Shown here one piece after another: positions 1 through 6,309 of a stretch of 6,896 bases of DNA. A program made the translations under genes and the position numbers. Every line of letters begins with the position of its first letter. The first letter of the stretch is position 1. Source of the stretch: CAZCBD01 sp964496755. Lineage in GTDB: Bacteria > Bacteroidota > Ignavibacteria > Ignavibacteriales > Melioribacteraceae. The notes beneath the pieces are model-generated. The model searched no databases, was not told the origin of the DNA, and worked only from the letters and a program-made list of their open reading frames with translations. The stretch covers positions 1 to 6,896 of the forward strand of contig CAZCBD010000147.1 in assembly GCA_964496755.1 (NCBI GenBank), written 5' to 3'.

Positions 1-1
1 A

Positions 2-361
2 TATTTAAATGAAAATAAACTAAAAGATGGAGTTATTGAGGATTCTTCCGGATTGCAGTATAAAATTTTACGAGCCGGTTCCGGCCAAAAGCCTTCTGCT
101 AATTCTACAGTTTTAGTCAAGTATATTGGGAAATTAATTAATGGAAAAGTTTTCGATGATACTTTTTCCCGAGGTGTGATTCAAACCATTGATTTATCAA
201 AGGTAATTAAAGGTTGGAAAATTGCAATCCCGAAAATGAATGTTGGCGCAAAATGGGAAATTGTAATTCCACCCGCTTTGGGATATGGAGAAAAAACATT
301 ACCCAACATTCCGCCTAATTCTGTTTTAATTTTTGAAATCGAATTAATTGATATTAAATAG
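2..361 (+). CDS. FKBP-type peptidyl-prolyl cis-trans isomerase, C-terminal part (5' end outside window)
   Basis: The gene product catalyses cis-trans isomerisation of Xaa-Pro bonds and so helps proteins fold. The reading frame is open from base 2 and already reads DGVIEDSSGLQYKIL, the usual lead-in to an FKBP domain after an FkpA/FklB-type N-terminal region. The TTG at 53 is therefore an internal Leu codon and the true start lies upstream. The 119 visible residues contain a whole FKBP fold. Pocket residues are Tyr41, Phe51-Asp52 (KVFDD), Val68-Ile69 and Trp72 (VIKGW), Tyr95 (GYGE) and Phe111 (LIFEIEL). The FkpA/FklB Pro-x-x-Phe stretch before VIKGW reads I-Q-T-I here, a conservative change in the pocket rim. 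A signal peptide, which would settle periplasmic or cytoplasmic location, cannot be seen. The stop is TAG at 359-361, followed by a hairpin terminator. Family call is firm; subtype is inference. Confidence 0.93.
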   Translation, partial: YLNENKLKDGVIEDSSGLQYKILRAGSGQKPSANSTVLVKYIGKLINGKVFDDTFSRGVIQTIDLSKVIKGWKIAIPKMNVGAKWEIVIPPALGYGEKTLPNIPPNSVLIFEIELIDIK

Positions 362-373
362 TTATTAAATTAA

Positions 374-405
374 AATGCCGGCAATTCTTAGTCGGTATTT
401 TTTTT
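374..405 (+). terminator. Rho-independent terminator of the FKBP gene, possibly bidirectional
   Basis: Bases 374-380 (AAATGCCG region) pair with 393-399. There are four strong pairs around CCG/CGG, one G-T wobble and flanking A-T pairs, with a 12-base loop. Eight T residues follow at 398-405, right for the + strand gene ending at 361. On the - strand the stem is followed by a weaker, broken T-tract, so it may also stop the converging methyltransferase transcript. The loop contains that gene's stop codon (388-390), and the T-run encodes its Lys-rich tail. Confidence 0.7.
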
Positions 406-1569
406 GCGCTTTTTACTTCCGGAATAAAGTTCATATTTTTGAAATTTACATTCCAAAGGTCCATTGAATAAGACTATTTTTTTTGATGGCTTTAATCCTA
501 AAAATTTTAATGCTTCAAAATTTGAAGAAATGACCCAAGCGGAAAAATTTTGAAAATCGGTTTTAAACTTGTTCCCAATCAATTTATAAAAATTTTTTGC
601 ATCTTCAATCTTTAATCGTTCTCCATAAGGCGGGTTCATAATTATAATACCATTTGTGTATGAATTTGTGGATTTAAAGAAGTCTTTCTTTTCCAATTCA
701 ATTATTTCTGTAAATCCTGCCCGTCGAATATTTTGTCGGGAGATTCTTATTGATTCAAGAGAAATATCAGAAGCTGATATCTTAAATTTAGGTTTGCATA
801 TTTTTTGTTCAAGCTCTTTTTTTACGATATTAAATAATACAGGATTAAAATTTTTCCATTTCATAAAATTGAAATTATTTCTGTTTAAACAAGGTGGTGT
901 ATTTGTTGAAAGAAAAGCTGCTTCAATAGGGATGGTTCCGGAGCCACACATAGGATCAATTAATATTTTTTTTTCGTTTATACTTTCTTTGTCTGCTAAT
1001 TTGGTAATTCTTAGCATGCCTGCAGCCAGAATCTCATTTAATGGTGCCGGATTTTTATCAAGTCGGTATCCACGTTTATGAAGCGAATCGCCGGAGCTGT
1101 CTAATAATATTGTGCATTCGGATTGACTGATGTGAAGTTGAATTTTCAGATCTGGATCTTTTGTGTCTACACTAGGTCGTTGATTTTCCTTTGACCGGAA
1201 ATAATCTGCAATAGCATCTTTACATTTTAGTGCGGCATATTTGGAGTGTTTGAAATACTTTGAGTTAACAACGCTTTCAATGGAAAATGTTTGTTTAACG
1301 GTTAAAAACTTTTGCCAATCAATTTTTTTTATTTGGGCATAAAGATTTTCTTCGTTCTTAGCAGTAAAAGATTTTATTGGAATTAATATTCGCAAAGCAG
1401 TAGAGAGTGCCAAATTTAATTTGTAAAGATGCTCTAAATCAGTAAAACAGCGTACAAATCTATTTCCCATCTCAATCTCCGATAAACCGAAATCTTTTAT
1501 CTCTTTTGCTACAATATTCTCAAGTCCGTAAAGTGTCTTAACAATAATCTCAAATTTTTTTTCTAACAT
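388..1569 (-). CDS. rlmL: THUMP-domain class I SAM-dependent RNA methyltransferase (RlmL/YpsC type, COG0116)
   Basis: This is a probable rRNA guanine-N2 methyltransferase. E. coli RlmL, the characterised relative, makes m2G2445 in 23S rRNA. At 393 residues it matches the short single-enzyme form, not the fused E. coli RlmKL of about 700. In order, it has an N-terminal ferredoxin-like/THUMP RNA-binding region (about 5-155), the linker signature LHKRGYR (163-169), then a Rossmann methyltransferase domain. The SAM-binding motif I is DPMCGSGTIPIEAA (205-218), the acidic motif is SASDIS (265-270), and the catalytic motif IV is NPPYGERL (312-319). The tail GSKKRKK is basic, consistent with RNA binding. 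The start is ATG at 1569, with an AAGG nine bases upstream (1582-1579) as a modest ribosome site. It converges with the FKBP gene and diverges from map. Older databases often mislabel this family as N6-adenine DNA methylase. The family is firm; the exact target base is inferred. Confidence 0.93.
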   Translation of the reverse strand: MLEKKFEIIVKTLYGLENIVAKEIKDFGLSEIEMGNRFVRCFTDLEHLYKLNLALSTALRILIPIKSFTAKNEENLYAQIKKIDWQKFLTVKQTFSIESVVNSKYFKHSKYAALKCKDAIADYFRSKENQRPSVDTKDPDLKIQLHISQSECTILLDSSGDSLHKRGYRLDKNPAPLNEILAAGMLRITKLADKESINEKKILIDPMCGSGTIPIEAAFLSTNTPPCLNRNNFNFMKWKNFNPVLFNIVKKELEQKICKPKFKISASDISLESIRISRQNIRRAGFTEIIELEKKDFFKSTNSYTNGIIIMNPPYGERLKIEDAKNFYKLIGNKFKTDFQNFSAWVISSNFEALKFLGLKPSKKIVLFNGPLECKFQKYELYSGSKKRKKNTD

Positions 1570-1620
1570 TTATTTAAACCTTATCAAATTTCATTATCTT
1601 AAAAAACAAAAATTTATACT

Positions 1621-1628
1621 TATATTTG
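1621..1628 (+). promoter_or_regulatory. Candidate -7 box for map
   Basis: TATATTTG matches TAnnTTTG exactly and lies 27 bases before the map ATG, which would give a leader of roughly 20 bases. The -33 position twenty bases upstream reads TCTT, a poor match to TTTG. It forms the left arm of the perfect inverted repeat (TTATATTTG, TG, CAAATATAA), so the two divergent promoters overlap and would compete for RNA polymerase. Confidence 0.45.
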
Positions 1629-1630
1629 TG

Positions 1631-1638
1631 CAAATATA
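1631..1638 (-). promoter_or_regulatory. Candidate -7 box for the methyltransferase gene
   Basis: Read on the - strand, these bases are TATATTTG, an exact match to the Bacteroidota -7 consensus TAnnTTTG. The start codon is about 60 bases downstream. At the expected -33 distance there is only TGTT (1662-1659), not TTTG, so the promoter is plausible but half-supported. The box is the right arm of the inverted repeat at 1620-1639. Confidence 0.4.
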
Positions 1639-1655
1639 AATTAAAAAAGTAAGAT

Positions 1656-2405
1656 ATGAACATAATAATAAAAACTCCCGAGCAGATTGAAGGAATTAGA
1701 AAGAGTAGCAAGTTGGCGGCAAAATCTTTAATGATGATAGAAGAGCACGTAAAGGCCGGAGTAAGTACTGAAGAATTGAATAAGTTGATTCACAACTTTA
1801 TTGTTAAAAACAATGCCATACCGGCTACTTTAAATTACGGAGGATTCCCGAAATCATGTTGCATTAGTGTAAATGAAGTTGTATGTCATGGTATTCCTTC
1901 AGAAAGAATTTTGAAAAACGGTGATATTTTAAATATTGATGTAACAACAATTTTAAATGGATATTACGGTGATACAAGCAAAATGTTTACAATTGGGAAA
2001 GTTTCCGCAAATGCAAAAAAATTGATTGATGTTACCAAAGAATCCTTGCAAATCGGGATTAATGAAGTTAAACCCGGCAACCGATTCGGAAATATTGGAT
2101 ATGCAATCAGTAAATTTGTTGAAAAACATGGTTATTCTGTTGTTTATGAATATTGTGGTCATGGAGTAGGTTTGCGTTTTCACGAGGAGCCGCAAGTGGA
2201 ACACAAAGCACCGAAAGATTCCGGCGAGGTAATGCAACCGGGAATGATTTTTACTATTGAACCGATGATTAATTTGGGTATGCCGCATGTAGTAACTTCT
2301 AAAAAAGATGGCTGGACGGTTACAACTAAGGATAAAAAATTATCGGCACAATTTGAACATACTGTGTTAGTTACTGAAACAGGTTATGAGATTTTAACGT
2401 TGTAA
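1656..2405 (+). CDS. map: Methionine aminopeptidase, type I
   Basis: This cytosolic metallo-enzyme removes the initiator methionine from new proteins when the second residue is small. The 249 residues cover the whole pita-bread fold, slightly shorter than E. coli Map (264). All five metal ligands are in place: Asp95 (LNIDVT), Asp106 (GYYGD), His169 (CGHGVG), Glu202 (FTIEPM) and Glu234 (AQFEHT). The substrate-side histidines His78 (VCHGIP) and His176 (RFHEEP) are also present. There is no N-terminal zinc-finger or SH3-like extension, so this is type Ia. The start is ATG at 1656; only a weak purine run (AAAAAAGTAAG) precedes it, consistent with the poor Shine-Dalgarno use typical of Bacteroidota. 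It is not linked here to the secY/infA/rpmJ ribosomal cluster where map often sits in related genomes; it stands alone between a divergent methyltransferase and a tRNA. No clear terminator follows. Confidence 0.97.
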   Translation: MNIIIKTPEQIEGIRKSSKLAAKSLMMIEEHVKAGVSTEELNKLIHNFIVKNNAIPATLNYGGFPKSCCISVNEVVCHGIPSERILKNGDILNIDVTTILNGYYGDTSKMFTIGKVSANAKKLIDVTKESLQIGINEVKPGNRFGNIGYAISKFVEKHGYSVVYEYCGHGVGLRFHEEPQVEHKAPKDSGEVMQPGMIFTIEPMINLGMPHVVTSKKDGWTVTTKDKKLSAQFEHTVLVTETGYEILTL

Positions 2406-2411
2406 ATGTTG

Positions 2412-2443
2412 GTTGATATCAGAATGCTATATTTATATATTTG
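2412..2443 (+). promoter_or_regulatory. Bacteroidota-type promoter for tRNA-Arg (and perhaps the genes after it)
   Basis: GTTG at 2412-2415, a three-of-four match to the -33 TTTG, is followed after exactly 20 bases by TATATTTG at 2436-2443, a perfect -7 TAnnTTTG. The spacing lies within the known 19-21 range. Transcription would begin near 2450, leaving about 20 bases of leader before the mature tRNA 5' end. This is the best complete promoter match in the window. Confidence 0.6.
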
Positions 2444-2469
2444 TTTGTTAAAATTTTTATAATTAATGC

Positions 2470-2543
<74 letters not shown>

Positions 2544-2553
2544 CTGAGAATTT

Positions 2554-2561
2554 TAAATTTG
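2554..2561 (+). promoter_or_regulatory. Possible -7 box just before the coiled-coil/STAS gene
   Basis: TAAATTTG fits TAnnTTTG and ends 7 bases before the ATG at 2569. A transcript begun here would be leaderless or nearly so, which would fit the absence of a real Shine-Dalgarno sequence. No TTTG lies at the -33 position, which falls inside the tRNA T arm, so a chance match in AT-rich DNA is quite possible. Confidence 0.25.
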
Positions 2562-2568
2562 GTGCTTT

Positions 2569-4815
2569 ATGAGTTTTGATATTCAAAATGCTATTCAAGA
2601 AAATTTACTTTTTAAGAACGTTGATCTTCCCAAAGTTTGTCCGGATGGTTTGAAAGGCACTTTAATTTATTTGGAGGATGGAGATGTGTTGTTCCGTGAA
2701 CCCGAAAAGGAAAGAGCTTTTTATCTTGTATTAGAGGGTGAAGTAAATATTATTAAAAAGAATAAAGGTAAATTAGGTTCCGAGGTCTTTAAAGAAAATC
2801 ATTTCTTCTTAAATTTTTGTTTGTTTAATAATGGTACTGAAGTTACAACAGCAGTTGCATTATTTAAAAGTACGCTGCTTTGTATTCTTGAATCGGATTT
2901 AAAAGACTTGATTTCAGCAGATGAACAGATTACAAGGAATGTATTCGATTCTTACAATCACGTGCATTCCGGAGATGAAATAATTGAAAGAGCTGTTGGC
3001 ATTATTAGTAGTGAAAAATCCGAAGAAATTGCTCGGAAAATTGAAGCAAAAGGAAAAAATGTTAAAGAAAAAGATATTGAGCAAAATAAGCTGAATAAAA
3101 AGGAGAAAGAATATCTTGTAAAATTGCAAGGGGATTTTAAAAGAAAATCCGAAGAATTAAAACGGAAAGAAAATTCACTAATGGCTTTTGCCGCTTCCTT
3201 AAAACAACAGGAAAAAGAACTGGCAAAAAAACTGACTGATTATGAAAATAAACTCGATTCTGAAAATGAAGACTTAGAAAAAATTCTTCGGCAAAAGGAA
3301 GAAGAATTTATTTCCAGAACTAAAAAAATAGAATTGGAAAAGGAAAAAGAATTACACAAACTAAAAAGAATTGAAGAGAAAAATAGAAAACTTGAAGTTG
3401 AACTTGAAAAAAGAAATTTAGAACTGAAGCGAAAATTAGCCGAATTAGATACTAAGCTTTCTACCGAAAAACAAGAAGTGATTGAATTAAAAAATCAACT
3501 TATAGAAAAAGAAGTAAACCTATATCGTGAAAAGGAAAGATTGGAAAATGAACTTCAGCAAAAAAGAAAAAGATTTATTAAACATGAAAGTGAGCTTGCT
3601 GAAAAAGCTAAACAGCTAAAGAGAAAAGAACGAGAAATTTTTGAAAAGATTAAAAGTGCGCAAAGGGAAATAGAGAATCAACGGAGTAGGTTGGAAGTTG
3701 AAAAGAATAAATCTGTTGAAGATAAGATAACACCTGTTGATTATACTGATCGTGAAAAAGAATTAATTAAAAAAGCAAATGAATTAAAAAAACAAGAAGA
3801 AAGACTTTTAGTGCAAATTGAAAAGCATAGAGTAGAAACGGAGGAAACAAATAAGAAGTTTGAAGAAGAGAAATTACTAATTGAAAAAGAAATAAAAAGT
3901 CTAAAGAAAAAGTTGTTTGCTAAAGAAGAGGAGCTATCTAAGCGAGATGGTGAATTGCGTGAAAAAGAGGAAGCTTTGCTGAAAAGAATGGAAGAGATTC
4001 AGAAAGAGGCTATGCGTGATAAAGAGTCAGTGTTGGAAGAAAAGGAAAAATTATTGCAATTTGAAGCTGAATTAATACAAAGGGAAGAGAAAATAAAAGC
4101 AAAAGAATTTGAGCTTAGTGCTTTGAAAGAAGAAATATTAAAAGAAAAAAATAAAGAAACTTCTAAATCAATTCAAAAAACTCAAACCGCAAAAAAAGAA
4201 GCTCAAATCGTAGAAAAAGAGACCCAAAAGAAATTAATTGATCGTGAGGAAGTTAAAAAATCCAAAACGGAAATAAATTTTAGAACAATTGTGCGTGAAG
4301 ATTATATAAGTTCGGAACAATTATTAGAAGATCTTGAAAAAGAAAATGCTGAAACGGTTTCAATTGAAGAAATAGAAAATGGACTGAAAAAAATTAGGGA
4401 AATTGATCCAAATGATCTTGAGGCTTTATATTCCGATAGGGATATATCATTAAATTACGATTATATTGAACATCAAGATATTCGCTTAGTATTTGTGAAT
4501 ATTACTCGGGCAACTTTTTCGGAGGCAATTGATTTTAAAAACTTTATGGTTGATGCACTTGAAGGCGAAAATGTTAAAGTTATTGTAGATTTGAAAAAAA
4601 CGGAATTTGTGGATTCTACTTTTTTAGGTGCTTTACTTTCATCATTAAAATTAGCCAAATCAAAAGGGGGAAGATTTAAATTAGTAATTGGTTCCAGTGT
4701 GCAAACAAGTTTGTTTATGCTTTCTCAAGTTGATAAAATGTTTGAAATTTTTGATAATCTGAATGATGCGTATCGGGATTTGTTAAATTCCGAAGAAGAA
4801 ATACAGGAGGCTTAG
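2569..4815 (+). CDS. Cyclic-nucleotide-binding-like / long coiled-coil / STAS domain protein, function unknown
   Basis: I do not recognise this 748-residue protein as a named family. Residues about 22-122 resemble a cNMP-binding beta-roll (YLEDGDVLFREPEKERAFYL, then LEGEVNII), but the phosphate-binding cassette at 74-97 lacks its Gly and Arg, so cAMP binding is doubtful. Residues about 150-530 are Lys/Glu-rich coiled coil in two proline-free arms, broken at 382-394 (Pro389). A Ser/Thr/Gln-rich linker follows (about 531-575). Residues about 628-745 form a STAS domain of the anti-sigma-factor-antagonist type (VIVDLKKTEFVDSTFLGALL), with Ser683 at the usual phosphorylation site. No signal peptide or membrane segment is visible, so it is probably cytoplasmic. 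The start is ATG, 25 bases after the tRNA, with only a weak GGTG before it; no terminator intervenes. It runs directly into the membrane-protein gene. A scaffold or signalling role in a partner-switch-like pathway is inference. Confidence 0.88.
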   Translation: MSFDIQNAIQENLLFKNVDLPKVCPDGLKGTLIYLEDGDVLFREPEKERAFYLVLEGEVNIIKKNKGKLGSEVFKENHFFLNFCLFNNGTEVTTAVALFKSTLLCILESDLKDLISADEQITRNVFDSYNHVHSGDEIIERAVGIISSEKSEEIARKIEAKGKNVKEKDIEQNKLNKKEKEYLVKLQGDFKRKSEELKRKENSLMAFAASLKQQEKELAKKLTDYENKLDSENEDLEKILRQKEEEFISRTKKIELEKEKELHKLKRIEEKNRKLEVELEKRNLELKRKLAELDTKLSTEKQEVIELKNQLIEKEVNLYREKERLENELQQKRKRFIKHESELAEKAKQLKRKEREIFEKIKSAQREIENQRSRLEVEKNKSVEDKITPVDYTDREKELIKKANELKKQEERLLVQIEKHRVETEETNKKFEEEKLLIEKEIKSLKKKLFAKEEELSKRDGELREKEEALLKRMEEIQKEAMRDKESVLEEKEKLLQFEAELIQREEKIKAKEFELSALKEEILKEKNKETSKSIQKTQTAKKEAQIVEKETQKKLIDREEVKKSKTEINFRTIVREDYISSEQLLEDLEKENAETVSIEEIENGLKKIREIDPNDLEALYSDRDISLNYDYIEHQDIRLVFVNITRATFSEAIDFKNFMVDALEGENVKVIVDLKKTEFVDSTFLGALLSSLKLAKSKGGRFKLVIGSSVQTSLFMLSQVDKMFEIFDNLNDAYRDLLNSEEEIQEA
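4805..4810 (+). promoter_or_regulatory. Shine-Dalgarno site that fixes the TTG start at 4816
   Basis: AGGAGG is a perfect Shine-Dalgarno sequence, five bases before TTG at 4816. It lies inside the last codons of the upstream gene, whose TAG stop (4813-4815) abuts the TTG. This makes the rare start codon convincing and points to translational coupling. Confidence 0.85.
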
Positions 4816-6294
4816 TTGTTAAAATTACTTTTTCGTAATCAGTTTTTATCAATTTTACGTGGCAAATCGTTAAAAAAGAATTTACTTGAGCTGTCATTAA
4901 AATCATTAGCGTTTTTTTTTATTGCTATTTATTTAATTGCGTTAGGTGTTTTTGCCGGTATTATAATTAAAAAAGTTTCTCCCGGAGAAAATCCGATTGA
5001 TGTTTTTAACAGTTTTTTGATTTTTTATTTCTTTGTGGAAATTAGTGCAAGAATACTACTTCAGAAAGTTCAGGGAATGATTTTAAAACCATACTTAATT
5101 CAACCTATTCCTAAACGAAAGCTGATTAATGCATTATTGGTATATTCAATTTACCAACCATTGAATTTTTTGCATTTGTTTATTGTTATTCCTTTTTCAA
5201 TAATGTATGTAGGTCAAGAATTCGGCTTGCTTTCAACCTTATCTTGGATAATTGGAATTTTTATTCTTGTTCAGGTGATAAATCTAATGATTGTGTATTT
5301 AAGTCGTTTTTCAGAAAAACGACCTTTGATTTCTACTTTTGTTTTTATTTTTATAGCGACAATAGTTTTGCTTAGCTATTTATTTAACTTTCCGATATTA
5401 GAATATTCAAATTCAATTTTCGGTTCTTTGTTAGTTAATCCGGTTACGATATTGTTTCCAATCGGACTTTTTATTGCGGTATATTTTCTAAATGTAAATG
5501 TTCTTTCAAGTGAATTTTACTTAAAAGAAAATAAGATTAGAAAAAGTTTCGTTGAAGATAAATTGTCTCGTTTTAATTTGGGTGATAGGGGTAGCGCATT
5601 AAAATATTTTGAGGTTGAATTAAAATTATTGTTACGTCATAAAAGAAGTAGGAAAATATTTTTCTTTTCAATTTTTATGATACTTTATTTATACTTTATG
5701 CTGTTAAGTTCAGAGTCTAAAATGTTTAAGGGTAATGTGGGATTGCTAATGATGACCCTATTATTTTCAGGTTTTTTATCAATGAATTACGGCCAATTTC
5801 TTTTTTCATGGGAAAGTAATTATTTTGATGGAATACTTTCCAATTATTCAAGTTTAAAAGAATATATCCGTTCGAAATATAATACATTAATTGGTGGGGT
5901 TGTTTTAGCAAATGTTTTTTTAATTCCGCTAGTCATTATTAGGCCGGAAACATTGTTTGTTATTATTATCTCTGTAATTTATAATATTGGAATAAATACA
6001 TTCTGGATTTTATTTATTGGAACTTTTAATAAAAAAAGAATGGAAATGGAAGCCTCATTATATAGTTACAATGCAAAAGGAGGGGTGCAATTTATTAGCG
6101 TATTTCCAATTTTTGGTATTCCAATTTTTCTGTATGTATTAGTTTCATTGTTGGCTTCCGAGCAATTTGCACTTTATTGTTTATTGATTATAGGTGCTTT
6201 GGGTATATTATCTAAATCGTTCTTTTTGAATTTTATTTATTCGAGATTTGAAAAGAAAAAATATGAAATGGCTGAAGGATTTAGAGTTAATTAA
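4816..6294 (+). CDS. DUF5687-like polytopic membrane protein, probable ABC-exporter permease
   Basis: The 492-residue integral membrane protein has about 12 hydrophobic segments by eye: near 28-51, 63-83, 104-130, 137-161, 170-190, 205-228, 280-298, 307-329, 358-375, 378-402, 424-447 and 451-474. A charged loop at about 230-279 (KENKIRKSFVEDKLSRF and onward) is probably cytoplasmic. Length, the amphipathic N-terminus (MLKLLFRNQFLSILRGKSLK) and the segment SWESNYFDGI followed by KEYIRSKY (about 331-355) match my recollection of DUF5687, a Bacteroidota family usually encoded beside an ABC ATPase. The start is TTG, supported by AGGAGG five bases upstream. It begins at the stop of the coiled-coil/STAS gene, and the ATPase gene starts 15 bases after its end. 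It probably forms the membrane half of an ABC-2-like transporter. The substrate is unknown, and the family assignment is from memory. Confidence 0.82.
   Translation: MLKLLFRNQFLSILRGKSLKKNLLELSLKSLAFFFIAIYLIALGVFAGIIIKKVSPGENPIDVFNSFLIFYFFVEISARILLQKVQGMILKPYLIQPIPKRKLINALLVYSIYQPLNFLHLFIVIPFSIMYVGQEFGLLSTLSWIIGIFILVQVINLMIVYLSRFSEKRPLISTFVFIFIATIVLLSYLFNFPILEYSNSIFGSLLVNPVTILFPIGLFIAVYFLNVNVLSSEFYLKENKIRKSFVEDKLSRFNLGDRGSALKYFEVELKLLLRHKRSRKIFFFSIFMILYLYFMLLSSESKMFKGNVGLLMMTLLFSGFLSMNYGQFLFSWESNYFDGILSNYSSLKEYIRSKYNTLIGGVVLANVFLIPLVIIRPETLFVIIISVIYNIGINTFWILFIGTFNKKRMEMEASLYSYNAKGGVQFISVFPIFGIPIFLYVLVSLLASEQFALYCLLIIGALGILSKSFFLNFIYSRFEKKKYEMAEGFRVN
5303..5323 (+). repeat. Perfect 9-bp inverted repeat (hairpin) inside the membrane-protein gene
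   Basis: GTCGTTTTT (5303-5311) and AAAAACGAC (5315-5323) are exact reverse complements separated by CAG. The hairpin would form in the mRNA over codons for the short charged turn SRFSEKR after a membrane segment. No T-run follows, so it is not a standard terminator. It may be fortuitous. Confidence 0.5.
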
Positions 6295-6299
6295 ATTTT

Positions 6300-6303
6300 G
6301 AGG
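6300..6303 (+). promoter_or_regulatory. Shine-Dalgarno site deciding the ABC ATPase start
   Basis: GAGG ends immediately before an ATG at 6304 and six bases before a second ATG at 6310. Only the second has a workable spacing, and it gives the canonical ABC N-terminus MIQIKNLVKKY. ATG 6310 is therefore preferred over 6304. Confidence 0.65.
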
Positions 6304-6309
6304 ATGAAA

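Noticed and set aside
74..85. GCCGG-TT-CCGGC palindrome in the FKBP gene
   Set aside because: The two-base loop is too small for a stable hairpin and the sequence simply encodes the Ala-Gly-Ser-Gly turn of the FKBP domain.
53..361. TTG at 53 as the start of the FKBP gene
   Set aside because: The frame stays open to the left edge, and the residues before it (DGVIEDSSG) belong to the typical FKBP lead-in, so the gene is truncated by the window, not short.
656..1081. 141-codon open frame on the + strand opposite the methyltransferase
   Set aside because: It lies wholly antisense to a gene with clear THUMP and NPPY motifs; its own translation is hydrophobic and phenylalanine-rich with no domain, as expected for a shadow frame.
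1953..2288. 111-codon open frame on the - strand opposite map
   Set aside because: It overlaps the metal-ligand core of methionine aminopeptidase and shows no motif or start signal.
2914..3129. 71-codon Phe/Asn-rich open frame on the - strand
   Set aside because: It is the complement of Lys/Glu-rich coiled-coil codons, which produces Phe/Leu-rich pseudo-membrane sequence.
2569..4815. Long coiled-coil gene as an SMC/RecN-type ATPase or a myosin-like artefact
   Set aside because: There is no Walker A or ABC signature at either end; the ends instead resemble a cNMP-like roll and a STAS domain.
4473..4906. Two short - strand open frames opposite the STAS domain and the start of the membrane gene
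   Set aside because: Both are antisense to well-supported domains and have no ribosome site or recognisable product.
5726..5911. 61-codon open frame on the - strand opposite the membrane protein
   Set aside because: It is antisense to the conserved SWESNYFDG segment and has no independent support.
6304..6309. ATG at 6304 as the start of the ABC ATPase
   Set aside because: The GAGG ends directly against it with no spacer; ATG 6310 has six bases of spacing and gives the normal N-terminus.
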